A stretch of 64,000 nucleotides of DNA, taken from the NCBI RefSeq assembly GCF_000963965.1, contig NZ_BAMX01000022.1:62001-126000 (forward strand), read 5' to 3'. Positions 47,369 through 57,064 of this stretch are shown here, piece by piece. This DNA comes from Acetobacter orientalis (GTDB taxonomy: Bacteria; Pseudomonadota; Alphaproteobacteria; Acetobacterales; Acetobacteraceae). Below the pieces are notes generated by a model. It did not search any database. It was not told where the DNA came from and was given only the letters and a program-made list of their open reading frames with translations. How positions within the stretch are numbered: the first letter of the stretch is position 1; every line of letters starts with the position of its first letter. A program made the translations under genes and the position numbers.

Positions 47369-48898
47369 ATGACACAAACCTCTCCGCTGAATTTTTTGGT
47401 TGTTGTGGCTGACCAGCTAACAGCTCTTGCGTTGCCTGCTTGTTTGGGTGGGCGCGATCCGTCTCCAGCTCAGGTGCCTAACTTACTCAAGCTGGCTCAA
47501 CGCGGTGCCGCCTTTACGAATGCTTACACGGTTAGCCCTCTGTGTGGGCCTTCTCGTGGTGCGTTTATGACAGGCCTTATGCCGTCCCAAAGTGGGATTG
47601 TGGATAATGGCAGCGAATGGCACTCAGATATTCCAACGTTTGGGCACAGACTGCGAGATGTGGGGTATCAGACCATTCTTGCTGGAAAGATGCACTTTGT
47701 TGGCGCCGACCAGCTTCATGGTTTTGAAGAGCGCCTGACGACAGATATTTACCCCTCAGATTTTACCTGGGTGCCTGATTGGCAGAATGAGAAGGATCGA
47801 CCTGACTGGTATCATTCTATGGATTCTGTGCTGAATGCTGGGCCGATTTTACGCAGTAATCAAATTGATTTCGATGAAGAAGTCGCATTTGCATCACGCC
47901 GAAAATTGTTCGATTTAGCCCGTCAACGAGATGATAGTCGGCCATTTTGCATGGTTGTGTCTTTTACGCACCCCCATGACCCTTTCAATATTACGCCACA
48001 CTGGTGGGATCTGTATGCAGACACCGACATTCCACTTCCCCGAGTGCCAGAGGCGGTAGAGAACCACCCTGCTGAAGAGCGTATTCGCGCGGCGTGTGGT
48101 ATTGATACGCACCGCCCTACCGAAGCGGATGTGCTGCGGGCAAAGCGTGCTTACTACGGGGCGATTTCTTATGTTGATCATCAACTAGGAGAGTTGCTCG
48201 CTGTTTTGCAGCAGACCGGGCTAGACAAAACCACAGCAATTATTTTCACGAGTGACCATGGTGAAATGCTCGGTGAACATGGACAGTGGTATAAAATGTC
48301 TTTCCGGGAGGGGGCAAGTCGCATACCGCTTCTGTTTGCCCTGCCGCAAGGTCAGTCAGGGCGTGTTGATTGCGCTGTCAGCTTGGCTGATGTTGGCGAG
48401 ACAATTTGTGGTCTCGTCGGTGCGCCGTCTGCTCCAGAAGTGAGTGGCCGTGATTTGACACCCCTTCTACATGGGCAGACGGCTTGGCCAGATGAAGTGT
48501 TTGGTGAGTATTTGGGTGAGGGAACGTTTGAACCGACTGTTATGATACGGCGTGACAGATGGAAATTTCTGTACACACCAAACGATCCTGAGCAATTATA
48601 TGATCTGGAAAATGATCCAGACGAAAAGCAAAATCTTGCGTTAGTACCTGCTCACCAGGAGCGTGTCCGTGCGTTTCAGGCTGAAGCGCTCCAAAAATGG
48701 GACTTTAGTAGGCTCCGGCACAATGTGGTGCTTAGTCAGCAAAGGCGTGCATTAGTTAAGCGTGCTCTGGCCACTGGTCGCTGTACAGCATGGGACTATC
48801 AGCCCCCTGCAAATGCGCACCGAACCTATATTCGCCATCATAAACCCTTGGAGCAGCTTGAAGCCGAAGCGCGGCTGCTACCACAGGGAGTTAGGTAA
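47369..48898 (+). CDS. betC: choline-sulfatase
   Basis: 509 residues from ATG 47369 (GGAG about nine bases upstream; ATG 47354 is alternative). Arylsulfatase fold with metal-site VVVADQLT, formylglycine motif SPLCGPSRG (Cys59), GKMHFVGADQLHGFEERLT, TDIYPSDFTWVPDW, RPDWYHSMDSVL, THPHDPF and TSDHGEMLGEHG. Many of these strings recur in rhizobial choline sulfatase, including the choline-pocket regions. It hydrolyses choline-O-sulfate to choline and sulfate; no secretion signal, so it acts in the cytoplasm. The betA/betB choline oxidation genes are not here, suggesting use mainly as a sulfur or choline source. Confidence 0.9.
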   Translation: MTQTSPLNFLVVVADQLTALALPACLGGRDPSPAQVPNLLKLAQRGAAFTNAYTVSPLCGPSRGAFMTGLMPSQSGIVDNGSEWHSDIPTFGHRLRDVGYQTILAGKMHFVGADQLHGFEERLTTDIYPSDFTWVPDWQNEKDRPDWYHSMDSVLNAGPILRSNQIDFDEEVAFASRRKLFDLARQRDDSRPFCMVVSFTHPHDPFNITPHWWDLYADTDIPLPRVPEAVENHPAEERIRAACGIDTHRPTEADVLRAKRAYYGAISYVDHQLGELLAVLQQTGLDKTTAIIFTSDHGEMLGEHGQWYKMSFREGASRIPLLFALPQGQSGRVDCAVSLADVGETICGLVGAPSAPEVSGRDLTPLLHGQTAWPDEVFGEYLGEGTFEPTVMIRRDRWKFLYTPNDPEQLYDLENDPDEKQNLALVPAHQERVRAFQAEALQKWDFSRLRHNVVLSQQRRALVKRALATGRCTAWDYQPPANAHRTYIRHHKPLEQLEAEARLLPQGVR

Positions 48899-48905
48899 TA
48901 TCGCC

Positions 48906-51299
48906 ATGATATTTAATCGTCTTTCGTATCGCGCTTCTTTCGCTTTTGTTGTTTCCCTTGGAGCAACGTACTCGGCACATGCTGCTGAGGCAGAGCGTTA
49001 CCAGAGGGTACCTCAGCCCAGAGAGGTTGTGCAAAAGCAGAACAAACAGAAGAAGGTCTCTGCGGTTGCAGCACAGACCAAACAATCCTCCGCTCTGGAG
49101 GAAGTGATCGTTCGTTCTAACAGGCGTACGCAGCAAGCAGTGAACACGCCAGCGTCAGTTGTCGTTTTGACAGGGAAGACACTTCAGACAACCGGCGTGC
49201 GTGATGCATTGTCGCTAGCCCGTGATATTCCCGGCCTTATGGCAGAAAGTACGTCGGGTTCTACCAATCCGCGCTATAGATTACGTGGTATTGGAACAAA
49301 TGATTTTTCAGCCAACATGACTACAGCCGTTGGCGTGTCTGAAGATGAAGTGTTTTTGGATAGTGGTGCCTCTCAGGGCACGCCAATTTATGATTTGGAT
49401 CATGTCGAGGTTTTTCGTGGGCCGCAAGGTACTTTGCAAGGTAAAAACACAACAGCGGGCATGGTCTCTTATTATACCAAAAAGCCAACCAACACACTTG
49501 ATGGTTATGTGCGGGGTACTGCCGGAAATTATGGGCTTTGGGGAGAAGAAGGGGCTATTGGTGGGCCGATTATAAAAGATAAACTCATGGCACGTTTTGC
49601 CATTGTGAACCGGCGTATGGATGGCCAGTATTATAATGGCACACATAAAAACCCCACAGGTGGCTATCAGTACTATGATATGCGCGGGCAAATTCTTGCA
49701 AAGCCGGTTGATAATCTCTCTATTCTGATCAAGGCTCACCTTGGCCGAAACAGAACGGAAGTGCCTATTGACCATGTCGGGCTGCTAGAGGGGGGCACAG
49801 ATGCGCAAGGGTATGCTCAAACGTCCCGCCGCAATATCCAGAACAACGGGCGCACAGATGCAACAACCCGTAGGGCAGGGCTTTCTGTTAATGCACGTTA
49901 TGAGTTTGAAAATGGCTGGAGCCTAAGCAATATTTTTGCTCTCGAGTGGAATCACTTCAATGTTTTTTCTGATGATGATGCAAGCCCTGCGGCTGTTGAT
50001 TATCAGGAAAATATTGGCGGCGTAGCGCGAGTGCTCAGCAACGAAGTTCGTGTGGCATCACCACAAAATAAGAAAATAAGATATATTGGTGGTGTCTATT
50101 ATTTAAGGAACATGACGCAATCTTCTAGTCAGCAGCCGCTTTATAGTCCGACTGATTTCGGTGTGAATGGCAATGCATCCAGCTTCAATATTAACACGCA
50201 GGACGCAGCTGTCTTTTCTGCTCTCTCCTTCGATCTTACGCGCCGCCTTACCCTTGATATTGGGGGGCGCTTTACATCTGAAACCCGTAGCGCCAATGGT
50301 GAAGCATGGGCCTATAATACCCTAGCCTCAGACCCGTATTATACCGGTAATAGAGCACTCACTTATATAAACACAAATACAGGCACATTTATTGACCCCG
50401 CGACTGGGCAAAGTCTGAGTGGGCCGCCGTTGAAAAAAACGTTTAACCGTGACAGTGAGGATGCCAGCCTAAAATACCAGTTTTCTCATGGCATTACTGG
50501 CTATTTACGTTATGCGCGTGGTTTCCGTACCGGTAATTACAATACCTACGTTGCAACAGCGTCAGATTTTAGTCTCTATAACCCTGAAGTGCTGACTGAT
50601 TATGAAGGCGGTATAAAGGCTCGGTTATGGAACGGCAAAGCTCAGCTTAATCTTTCTGGTTTCCATTACGACTATAATAATATGCAGGTTACAATTCTGC
50701 AAAATACTGGCACGCACACAACTAATGCCGCACGCGCCGTGTCTAACGGGTTTGAATTTGAAGGTCAGGTTCGCCCACTTGAAAACTTGTTTGGTTCATT
50801 TGGTGTGTCTTATCAAGATGCACATTATACCAGTTTTCGTAATGCAAGTGCGCCAACACCGTTTAACGGAGGTAACCCGGTTGACTTGTCCGGGCAGCCG
50901 TTGGAACGCGCGCCCCATGTTACGACTAATTTTTTATTGAGTTATAAAATTCCGGTCTCGTTTGGTGATTTCACAGTCCAAACCGACTGGCGTTATACCA
51001 GCCGTTATCGTTTCCAAGCATGGTCCGATGTGCATCCGGCTACGCCTGCGCCATTTCTTTCTTCACCGCAAACACAAGCCTTAGTACGAAATGCTTTTTC
51101 CCAGAAAGCAGTCATCACAGGAAATGTAAGGCTCGCATGGCATTCTGTTGATCAGAAAACAGAAGTAGCTGTCTGGCTACACAACATCACTAACCAGATG
51201 ACCTATACCAATGCGTTTGGTGAATTCTTTAACCGGAATATTAGTCGTTACCCCGGTGACTTGCGCTCCTTTGGTTTTGAAGTCATGCGGTCTTTATAA
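48906..51299 (+). CDS. TonB-dependent outer-membrane receptor (choline-sulfate module)
   Basis: 797 residues from ATG 48906, eight bases after the sulfatase stop; the longer frame to 48762 overlaps the sulfatase and is not needed. Signal peptide ends near ATYSAHAA; plug domain with LEEVIVRSNRRTQQAVNTPASV, DALSLARDIPGLM, RYRLRGIGTNDF and VEVFRGPQGTLQGKNTTAGM; barrel ending in FGFEVMRSL. Tight placement between sulfatase and MFS carrier suggests it brings the sulfate ester across the outer membrane. This is an inference from operon structure. Confidence 0.88.
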   Translation: MIFNRLSYRASFAFVVSLGATYSAHAAEAERYQRVPQPREVVQKQNKQKKVSAVAAQTKQSSALEEVIVRSNRRTQQAVNTPASVVVLTGKTLQTTGVRDALSLARDIPGLMAESTSGSTNPRYRLRGIGTNDFSANMTTAVGVSEDEVFLDSGASQGTPIYDLDHVEVFRGPQGTLQGKNTTAGMVSYYTKKPTNTLDGYVRGTAGNYGLWGEEGAIGGPIIKDKLMARFAIVNRRMDGQYYNGTHKNPTGGYQYYDMRGQILAKPVDNLSILIKAHLGRNRTEVPIDHVGLLEGGTDAQGYAQTSRRNIQNNGRTDATTRRAGLSVNARYEFENGWSLSNIFALEWNHFNVFSDDDASPAAVDYQENIGGVARVLSNEVRVASPQNKKIRYIGGVYYLRNMTQSSSQQPLYSPTDFGVNGNASSFNINTQDAAVFSALSFDLTRRLTLDIGGRFTSETRSANGEAWAYNTLASDPYYTGNRALTYINTNTGTFIDPATGQSLSGPPLKKTFNRDSEDASLKYQFSHGITGYLRYARGFRTGNYNTYVATASDFSLYNPEVLTDYEGGIKARLWNGKAQLNLSGFHYDYNNMQVTILQNTGTHTTNAARAVSNGFEFEGQVRPLENLFGSFGVSYQDAHYTSFRNASAPTPFNGGNPVDLSGQPLERAPHVTTNFLLSYKIPVSFGDFTVQTDWRYTSRYRFQAWSDVHPATPAPFLSSPQTQALVRNAFSQKAVITGNVRLAWHSVDQKTEVAVWLHNITNQMTYTNAFGEFFNRNISRYPGDLRSFGFEVMRSL

Positions 51300-51301
51300 C
51301 T

Positions 51302-52453
51302 ATGTGGGGGCAAACGCGTAAAATTGGTCTTATAACATTAGCTGCTATCAGCGCAGCAGATTGTGCCGCGCACAGTATGAACTCGCTAGGCCCATTTGCT
51401 GTGGGGGAGTTGATAAAAAATGGCCAGATGACAGCAGCACAGGCTGGTCTTTGGAGCAGCATAGAAATGCTGTCCTATGCTGCTGCCATGACAGGCATTG
51501 CACCCCACGTAAATCGTGTGCGTTTGCGGATGCTGGCCCTTGTTGCTGCGGGCTGCGTTGTTGTTGCACAAACCGGGTCAGCTTATTTGCATGTTTTCTG
51601 GGGGCTACTGTGTTTACGTGGTTTGTCCGGTTTGGGGCTAGGGGCATTGAACACAGTTGTTAACGTGGGGGCCAGCCGCATAGGGCAACCTGTTTTTGTG
51701 CTTTCGTTTGTTATGGTTGTACAGACAGTCGTTTTTTCTGCATCAAGCCTTTTTCTGCCATATGTTGGTAAAGTGCTTGGGCAAAAGGGTATTTTTTTAC
51801 TATTGGCATGCATTGTTCTTTTGCTCATGCCCTTGATGCGGCTGTTACCTAATAGGCCCCATAAGACTGCGGAGGCGCCACAAGCGGCCCACCCGGCATC
51901 TGGCCAAGAGATTGCCGCGTTACTTGCTGTTTTATGTTATACAGGTGGTAGCCTTGCTGTGTGGCCATTTACAGAACGGATCGCTGCATCAGTAGGGCTT
52001 ACACCTAACGCATTTGGTGCTTTGTCTGCCTTTGCAAATTTTTTTGGTTTATGTGTCTGTCTTTTCAGTGTTCGGTTGAGCCAAAATAAAAGTAATATGC
52101 GCTTGTTAAGTCCGGCACTTATCCTGACGGGAGTGATTTGTATTTTTCAGGCGTGGCCACCATCGTGGTTATTTTTTAACACAGCATTTTCTTTAAATTA
52201 TGCCCTATGGTTTTTTATTTACCCTAGTCTGGTTGGTGTAACCTGTTTGATTGACCCTTCTGGTAAGCTTGCGTCCCGCTCTGGGGGCGTATGGATGCTC
52301 TCTCAAGCCGCAACCACGCTACTGGCTGGTGTGGCGGGTAATAGTGGGCAGTACATGTGGGTGGGCTTTTTTGGCTTTTTATTGTGCCTTATATCAGCCA
52401 TCTGCATATTTTTTATCAAACCACATCAGATAATAGCCTCGCGGCCTTTATAG
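51302..52453 (+). CDS. MFS transporter (choline-sulfate module)
   Basis: 383 residues with about 12 membrane helices, two bases after the TonB receptor stop and so coupled to it. MFS layout with an RLRMLAL loop after helix 2, RGLSGLGLGALNTVVNVGAS in helix 4 and a central polar loop (NRPHKTAEAPQAAHPASGQE). It probably carries choline-O-sulfate, choline or sulfate ester over the inner membrane, judging by context only. Confidence 0.82.
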   Translation: MWGQTRKIGLITLAAISAADCAAHSMNSLGPFAVGELIKNGQMTAAQAGLWSSIEMLSYAAAMTGIAPHVNRVRLRMLALVAAGCVVVAQTGSAYLHVFWGLLCLRGLSGLGLGALNTVVNVGASRIGQPVFVLSFVMVVQTVVFSASSLFLPYVGKVLGQKGIFLLLACIVLLLMPLMRLLPNRPHKTAEAPQAAHPASGQEIAALLAVLCYTGGSLAVWPFTERIAASVGLTPNAFGALSAFANFFGLCVCLFSVRLSQNKSNMRLLSPALILTGVICIFQAWPPSWLFFNTAFSLNYALWFFIYPSLVGVTCLIDPSGKLASRSGGVWMLSQAATTLLAGVAGNSGQYMWVGFFGFLLCLISAICIFFIKPHQIIASRPL

Positions 52454-52468
52454 CCTGGTTTGTTTTCA

Positions 52469-52645
52469 TCATGATGCGACTTCTAGTGGTTGCAGCGTTA
52501 CGTCGTATTGGAACAGGCTAGCAGTGGCGTCAGATAAAGCAAAAAGCACTGCCTGAGCATTGTGGTGGGGGAGAGAGGCTCCTGCCACAATGGCAAGCAG
52601 CCCCCCTATGGCAAAAGTCGGCCAGAGCATTTTTCTGAATAACAT
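52469..52645 (-). CDS. small secreted or membrane protein, unknown
   Basis: 58 residues from ATG 52645, which has GGAG six bases upstream (ATG 52657 lacks one). A basic start (MLFRKMLW) precedes a hydrophobic stretch (FAIGGLLAIVAGASL), like a signal peptide or single membrane anchor, then a short tail. Convergent with the MFS gene and divergent from the peroxiredoxin. Not recognised. Confidence 0.45.
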   Translation of the reverse strand: MLFRKMLWPTFAIGGLLAIVAGASLPHHNAQAVLFALSDATASLFQYDVTLQPLEVAS

Positions 52646-52801
52646 TGTGTTCTCCATGAGGGCTGGACGTCTTACCGTCGGTGCTTTCGATCGTTGGATA
52701 ATCTTATTCCACTAAAATATGATGAATTATATTTTTTACAACGATAAAAATATGTGCTTATTTTTATCTCAGATTTTATTGTGTGATTCTGAGGGGAACT
52801 T

Positions 52802-53431
52802 ATGACACTCCAGCTTGGTCAGATCGCTCCTGATTTCGTGCAGGATAGCACGCAGGGGCCAATCCATTTTCATTCATGGCTCGGGACGGCTTGGGGTATT
52901 CTGTTTAGCCACCCGAAAGATTTTACCCCCGTTTGCACAACGGAGCTTGGTGCTGTTGCCCGCCTTGCGCCTGAGTGGGCTAAGCGGGACACGAAAGTAC
53001 TAGGTCTGTCTGTTGATGGGCTCAAAGATCATACGGTTTGGGAGGCAGATATTGCCGAAACTCAGGGCGGTATTGTGAATTTTCCTATCCTTGCAGATAC
53101 AGATCAAAAGGTTTCGACCCTTTATGGCATGATCCACCCAGATACTGACCCAAAGGTAACGGTGAGAAGTGTTTTCATTATTGATCCCAACAAGAAAGTC
53201 AGACTGACACTGACCTATCCTCCTTCAGCAGGGCGAAACTTCGATGAAATTCTGCGCGTGTTGGATAGTCTGCAACTGACAGACCAACAGAAGGTAACAA
53301 CGCCCGCAAATTGGAAAGCGGGGGAGGATGTGATTATCGCCCCCTCTGTCAGTGATGAGCAGGCAAAAACGCTTTTCCCTCAGGGATGGAAGACTCTCAA
53401 ACCCTATCTGCGTTTAGTGAAACTTTCATAA
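52802..53431 (+). CDS. 1-Cys peroxiredoxin (Prx6 type)
   Basis: 209 residues. AhpC/TSA domain with the catalytic DFTPVCTTELG (Cys45), LGLSVDG, FPILADTDQKVSTLYGM and SVFIIDPNKKVR, then a C-terminal Prx6 dimerisation domain (TPANWKAGEDVIIAPSVSDEQA, GWKTLKPYLR). Reduces hydrogen peroxide or organic peroxides in the cytoplasm. GAGGGG eight bases before the ATG. Followed after 38 bases by a hydrolase gene. Confidence 0.92.
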   Translation: MTLQLGQIAPDFVQDSTQGPIHFHSWLGTAWGILFSHPKDFTPVCTTELGAVARLAPEWAKRDTKVLGLSVDGLKDHTVWEADIAETQGGIVNFPILADTDQKVSTLYGMIHPDTDPKVTVRSVFIIDPNKKVRLTLTYPPSAGRNFDEILRVLDSLQLTDQQKVTTPANWKAGEDVIIAPSVSDEQAKTLFPQGWKTLKPYLRLVKLS

Positions 53432-53469
53432 AACACGCAGAAACAGAGTAACCAAAGGGGACTATCAGG

Positions 53470-54279
53470 GTGCGGCACAGTGTCAACAAGCGAACGCCAG
53501 AAGTAAAATACGCAAGAACCATGCCTTCTGTGGTCAAAAGTAAAGCTGTGTCGCAATCAGCGTTTTTAATGCAAAAATTAGCGAAACAAAGAGCGTTTTC
53601 TTTGCAGGCTAAGCTTGAGACTACTGATGACGTGCCTGCGGATATTGTCCGTCATCTTTCTACGTCTCTCGCAGCGTTTGAACTTATTATTGTACCTGGT
53701 TTAGATGGCTCTGCCCGTCATCATTGGCAGTCTCTTTGGCAGGCACTCTTTCAGGCAGAAGGCATTCCCGTTGGAAGGGTCAATCAGGAAATTTGGTCAA
53801 GGCCCCACTATAAAGGTTGGATAATGACGCTGGTTGCTACTGTCAAAAAAAGTAAAAAACCGGTGCTGTTGGTGGGGCACAGTGTAGGCTGCGTGCTGAT
53901 AGCGCATGCTGTTAAGGAGGGCCTCTTGCCAGATACAGTGGCAGGAGCCTTGCTGGTTGCTCCAGCTGATGTCGAGAATGGGCCAGAACAGGATATTTCT
54001 CGTGTTGCGGCGTTTAGCCCGGTGCCGCTTTCTTCGTTACCTTTTCCTGCATTGGTCGTTGGCAGTCGTAATGATCCATGGCTGAGTGTTACGCGGGCTC
54101 GTACGTTTGCCCGGCATTGGAACGCTTCTTTTGTTGATGCCGGTCGTAAGGGGCATATCGGTAACCAGTGTGATCTGGGATACTGGCTGGATGGTCTGAT
54201 GTTTCTGGATCGGTTGGCCCAAACTGTTCTGATCGAGAAGACGGGCTTACGGCGTCTGCATAAAAAAACACTGCAATAG
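53470..54279 (+). CDS. RBBP9/YdeN-family serine hydrolase
   Basis: 269 residues from a GTG with AAAGGGG upstream; ATG at 53521 is an alternative. The first 60 residues are basic and lack clear fold. The alpha/beta hydrolase core shows IIVPGLDGSARHHWQ, nucleophile Ser138 in LVGHSVGC, Asp in GSRNDPW and His in RKGHIGN. Family members are small intracellular esterases/hydrolases of mostly unknown substrate. Lies between peroxiredoxin and serine acetyltransferase on the same strand. Confidence 0.82.
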   Translation: MRHSVNKRTPEVKYARTMPSVVKSKAVSQSAFLMQKLAKQRAFSLQAKLETTDDVPADIVRHLSTSLAAFELIIVPGLDGSARHHWQSLWQALFQAEGIPVGRVNQEIWSRPHYKGWIMTLVATVKKSKKPVLLVGHSVGCVLIAHAVKEGLLPDTVAGALLVAPADVENGPEQDISRVAAFSPVPLSSLPFPALVVGSRNDPWLSVTRARTFARHWNASFVDAGRKGHIGNQCDLGYWLDGLMFLDRLAQTVLIEKTGLRRLHKKTLQ

Positions 54280-54588
54280 AGAGCAGGTGATGATTTTTCA
54301 TAACGCTGACATTCTATGGGTTCTTTCTTGTTATGGACGCTGTGTGGGTTAACAATGAAAAATAATGTTATCTCTTAGAATATAAATTTATTTTTTGGAT
54401 ATTAATAAAACTATTATTGGATAAAATGATTTTTATAATAGCTACATTTGTTTTGTTTTCTGTTCAGCGTAAAGACGGCGCTTTGCGTCTCTTTGGGCGG
54501 GCTATTCTTTTTTTGCCTGAGTGTATGCTCTGAAAAACCATTTCCAGAAAATATTCTTTAAAAACGGTTTTGAAAGTAATGACTCATA
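54280..54588. other. AT-rich intergenic region
   Basis: About 310 bases before cysE. A short inverted repeat AGACG-GCGCTTTG-CGTCT lies near 54473-54490. No gene or clear promoter is seen beyond general AT richness. Confidence 0.3.
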
Positions 54589-55455
54589 ATGGGCGATCAG
54601 GCTTATAGGTCTCGTGAACAAAAATTGGGTAAAAACAATTTATTTTCGGCTGTCAACGCATTCGGAAAGAGTGATCTTGAGACTGTATGGGATCTTCTGC
54701 AAGCAGACTCCAATCCACTTTTGGATGGTTTGCTAGCAAGGAGTGGTGGCGGCAAGGTAGCTTCTGAAATACATTTTTCTATGGCATTGTCTTTACTTTT
54801 ATCAGAGAAATTATTGTTAGAAAAAGAAGAGAGTCTGTATCTGTATCGTTTTTTGCAGGAACTCTATGCGGTGCACCCTCATCTTTCTAGGGCCGCATGC
54901 TCTGATTTGATGGCGTTGTACGATCGGAATCCTGCGGTGCGTGACTATGGCACGGCTTTTTTAGAATTTAAAGGCTATCATGCACTGCAATGTTATCGTG
55001 TTGCGCATATTTTGTGGGAGGAAAAAAGGGAAACAGCTGCCAGATTTTTCCAGAGCCTCATTTCGGAGCGATGGAATATTGATATCCATCCTGCCGCTGT
55101 TCTGGGTGAACGTCTTATTCTCGACCATGGAACCGGAATTGTAATTGGTGAAACAACTATTATTGAAGAGGATGTTGTACTTTTTCAGGGTGTAACACTA
55201 GGGGGTACTGGTAAAGAGAGTGGGAAGCGTCACCCAACGGTGCGGCAAGGGGCAATAATAGGGCCTGGCAGCAAAATACTTGGGGCTATTGAAATTGGGC
55301 AAGGGGCGAAAGTGGGTGGTGGATCGGTCGTTGTGAAAAATGTTCCGGCTTTTACGTGTGTCTTTGGTAATCCGGCGCAGGTTGTCGGGCGTCATACTCA
55401 CTTGCCCGCGCTGACATTTGACCAATCTCTTCCGGCCATAGACTATATATTATAA
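54589..55455 (+). CDS. cysE: serine O-acetyltransferase
   Basis: 288 residues. An alpha-helical N-terminal half (FLEFKGYHALQCYRVAHILW) is followed by the left-handed beta-helix of hexapeptide repeats (DIHPAAVLGERLILDHGTGIVIGE and onward, FQGVTLGGTGKESGKRHPT, IGPGSKILGAIEIGQGAKVGGGSVV, FGNPAQVVG). The catalytic His and Asp of the LDHGTG segment are intact. It makes O-acetylserine from serine and acetyl-CoA, the acceptor for sulfide in cysteine synthesis. CysE genes often accompany sulfur-type family 2 encapsulins, as here, 230 bases upstream of the shell gene. Confidence 0.9.
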   Translation: MGDQAYRSREQKLGKNNLFSAVNAFGKSDLETVWDLLQADSNPLLDGLLARSGGGKVASEIHFSMALSLLLSEKLLLEKEESLYLYRFLQELYAVHPHLSRAACSDLMALYDRNPAVRDYGTAFLEFKGYHALQCYRVAHILWEEKRETAARFFQSLISERWNIDIHPAAVLGERLILDHGTGIVIGETTIIEEDVVLFQGVTLGGTGKESGKRHPTVRQGAIIGPGSKILGAIEIGQGAKVGGGSVVVKNVPAFTCVFGNPAQVVGRHTHLPALTFDQSLPAIDYIL

Positions 55456-55503
55456 CAAAAATAATCGTTATATATTAATACACACAAAAAATTCTGTTTT
55501 TTG

Positions 55504-55531
55504 TTGACGTTTGATAGAGAGGTGTTACGCT
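55504..55531 (+). promoter_or_regulatory. candidate promoter of the encapsulin operon
   Basis: TTGACG (55504-55509), 16-base spacer, TACGCT (55526-55531), about 150 bases before the shell gene. Pattern match only. Confidence 0.3.
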
Positions 55532-55684
55532 CAGAGTTACGGGTTCCTATTCAGGATTACCGACAATATGCTGGAGCGGAAAAATGGTTTATCCGGTTCG
55601 TCTACAAATGCGATGTTGTTAAATAGTTGTAAAAATAAATTATTAATATTTTTATAGTATTAAAGCCATAAGGTATAGTTGTTC

Positions 55685-57064
55685 ATGACTGAAATTCAGC
55701 CTACATCTGCAGGTGCGTCTGCGCTTGATCGTAATTTGTCAGCAAGGCAGCTTTCTACAGCGCACGTTACCCGCGTCCAGAATTTGGAGCGTACACCGCG
55801 CTGGCTGCACCGGCTTTTGCCGTGGGTCAATGTTGGGGGCGGTGTTTTTCGTGTGAACAGGCGCCGCATCATCTCGTCACGATTTGCTGGTGTGGTTTTT
55901 GCGGGACAGGGCAATACTGTCGTTCCCACTCCTGAAAGTCTTTCTCTTTTTCCCGGTTTTTCCGGTCAGAAGCCAGCAGATATTCATGCTATCAGTAAGG
56001 CGTTTAAATCACAGAAACTACCGACAGGAAAAGAGGTTTCGCTTGATGATGGTAGCCTTCTGATTGTTGTGGAAGGGCAGGTACAGCAAAAAGCGACAAC
56101 GTTAGAAGGGCGGCAAGTCAGGAATCTGTTTCTAGCGGCCGGTCAAAGTAGTGTTGTTCGGAACGATGCACAGCATGGCCCACTTGTTGCTACTAGTGAC
56201 ACAACAGTGCTTACGCTTTCTCCTGCTCTGGCAGAAGAATATCCCTGGTTGACTGATGCTTTTGACCAGATTGAACGGGAAGGGGAAGCAGGTGTTGGCG
56301 TAAACCAGTATGGAGAGGCAGCCATTCAGGTTCTGTCCAGTGTTGATGGTGAACCAAAACTGCCAACAACATTCGTGGATTATCAGGATCATCCACGTGA
56401 ATATTATCTGCATTCCCTGCAAACTGTTTTGCGTACGCATACGCGCATTACCGATCTTTATAGTAATGAGTTTGACCAGTTGCGCGAGCAGGTTAGGGTG
56501 GTCATAGACGTTATTCGGGAGCGTGAAGAGTGGGAGCTTCTCAATAATTCTGAATTCGGTCTGTTGCGGGAAACTGCGATCGCTCAGCGCCTTCCAACAC
56601 GAAGTGGGCCGCCCACACCGGATGATTTGGATGAGCTACTCAGCAAAGTTTGGAAAAAGCCCGGTTTTTTCTTAGCGCATCCCAAAGCAATTGCGGCTTT
56701 TGGCCGTGAGGCAACGCGCCGGGGTGTTCCGCCGCCAACAGTAACCCTTTTTGGTTCACCTTTTTTGACGTGGCGCGGCATTCCTCTTGTTCCATCAGAC
56801 AAAATTCCGGTCTCGGAACTAGGAGAAACCAGCATTCTACTGCTTCGGGTTGGGGAAGAAGAGCAGGGGGTTATTGGGTTACACAATACGGGCATCACGG
56901 GGGAGGTCGAGCCAGGACTTTCCGTGCGTTATAGCGGCACCGACCAGTTCTCTGTCGCGTCTCATCTCATCACACGGTACTTTTCTGCTGCTGTTTTGGT
57001 CGAAGATGCCATTGCCCGGCTCGATAACGTGCTGATTGGAAATTACTATGACTACGCACCCTGA
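55685..57064 (+). CDS. family 2B encapsulin nanocompartment shell protein
   Basis: 459 residues from ATG 55685 (TTG 55679 is an alternative). N-terminal arm RTPRWLHRLLPWVNVGGGVFRVNRR and the HK97-fold shell regions from about 205 on (NQYGEAAIQVLSS, TTFVDYQDHPREYYLHSLQTVLR, NNSEFGLL, RLPTRSGPPTPDDLDELLSKVWKKPGFFLAHP, WRGIPLVPSDKIPVSELG, ESGEEEQGVIGLHNTGI-like end) match family 2B shells. Residues about 103-200 are the inserted cyclic-nucleotide-binding-like domain, but it is short and lacks a recognisable phosphate-binding cassette. The protein self-assembles into an icosahedral shell. The next gene overlaps it by 17 bases and is the expected cargo. Confidence 0.9.
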   Translation: MTEIQPTSAGASALDRNLSARQLSTAHVTRVQNLERTPRWLHRLLPWVNVGGGVFRVNRRRIISSRFAGVVFAGQGNTVVPTPESLSLFPGFSGQKPADIHAISKAFKSQKLPTGKEVSLDDGSLLIVVEGQVQQKATTLEGRQVRNLFLAAGQSSVVRNDAQHGPLVATSDTTVLTLSPALAEEYPWLTDAFDQIEREGEAGVGVNQYGEAAIQVLSSVDGEPKLPTTFVDYQDHPREYYLHSLQTVLRTHTRITDLYSNEFDQLREQVRVVIDVIREREEWELLNNSEFGLLRETAIAQRLPTRSGPPTPDDLDELLSKVWKKPGFFLAHPKAIAAFGREATRRGVPPPTVTLFGSPFLTWRGIPLVPSDKIPVSELGETSILLLRVGEEEQGVIGLHNTGITGEVEPGLSVRYSGTDQFSVASHLITRYFSAAVLVEDAIARLDNVLIGNYYDYAP

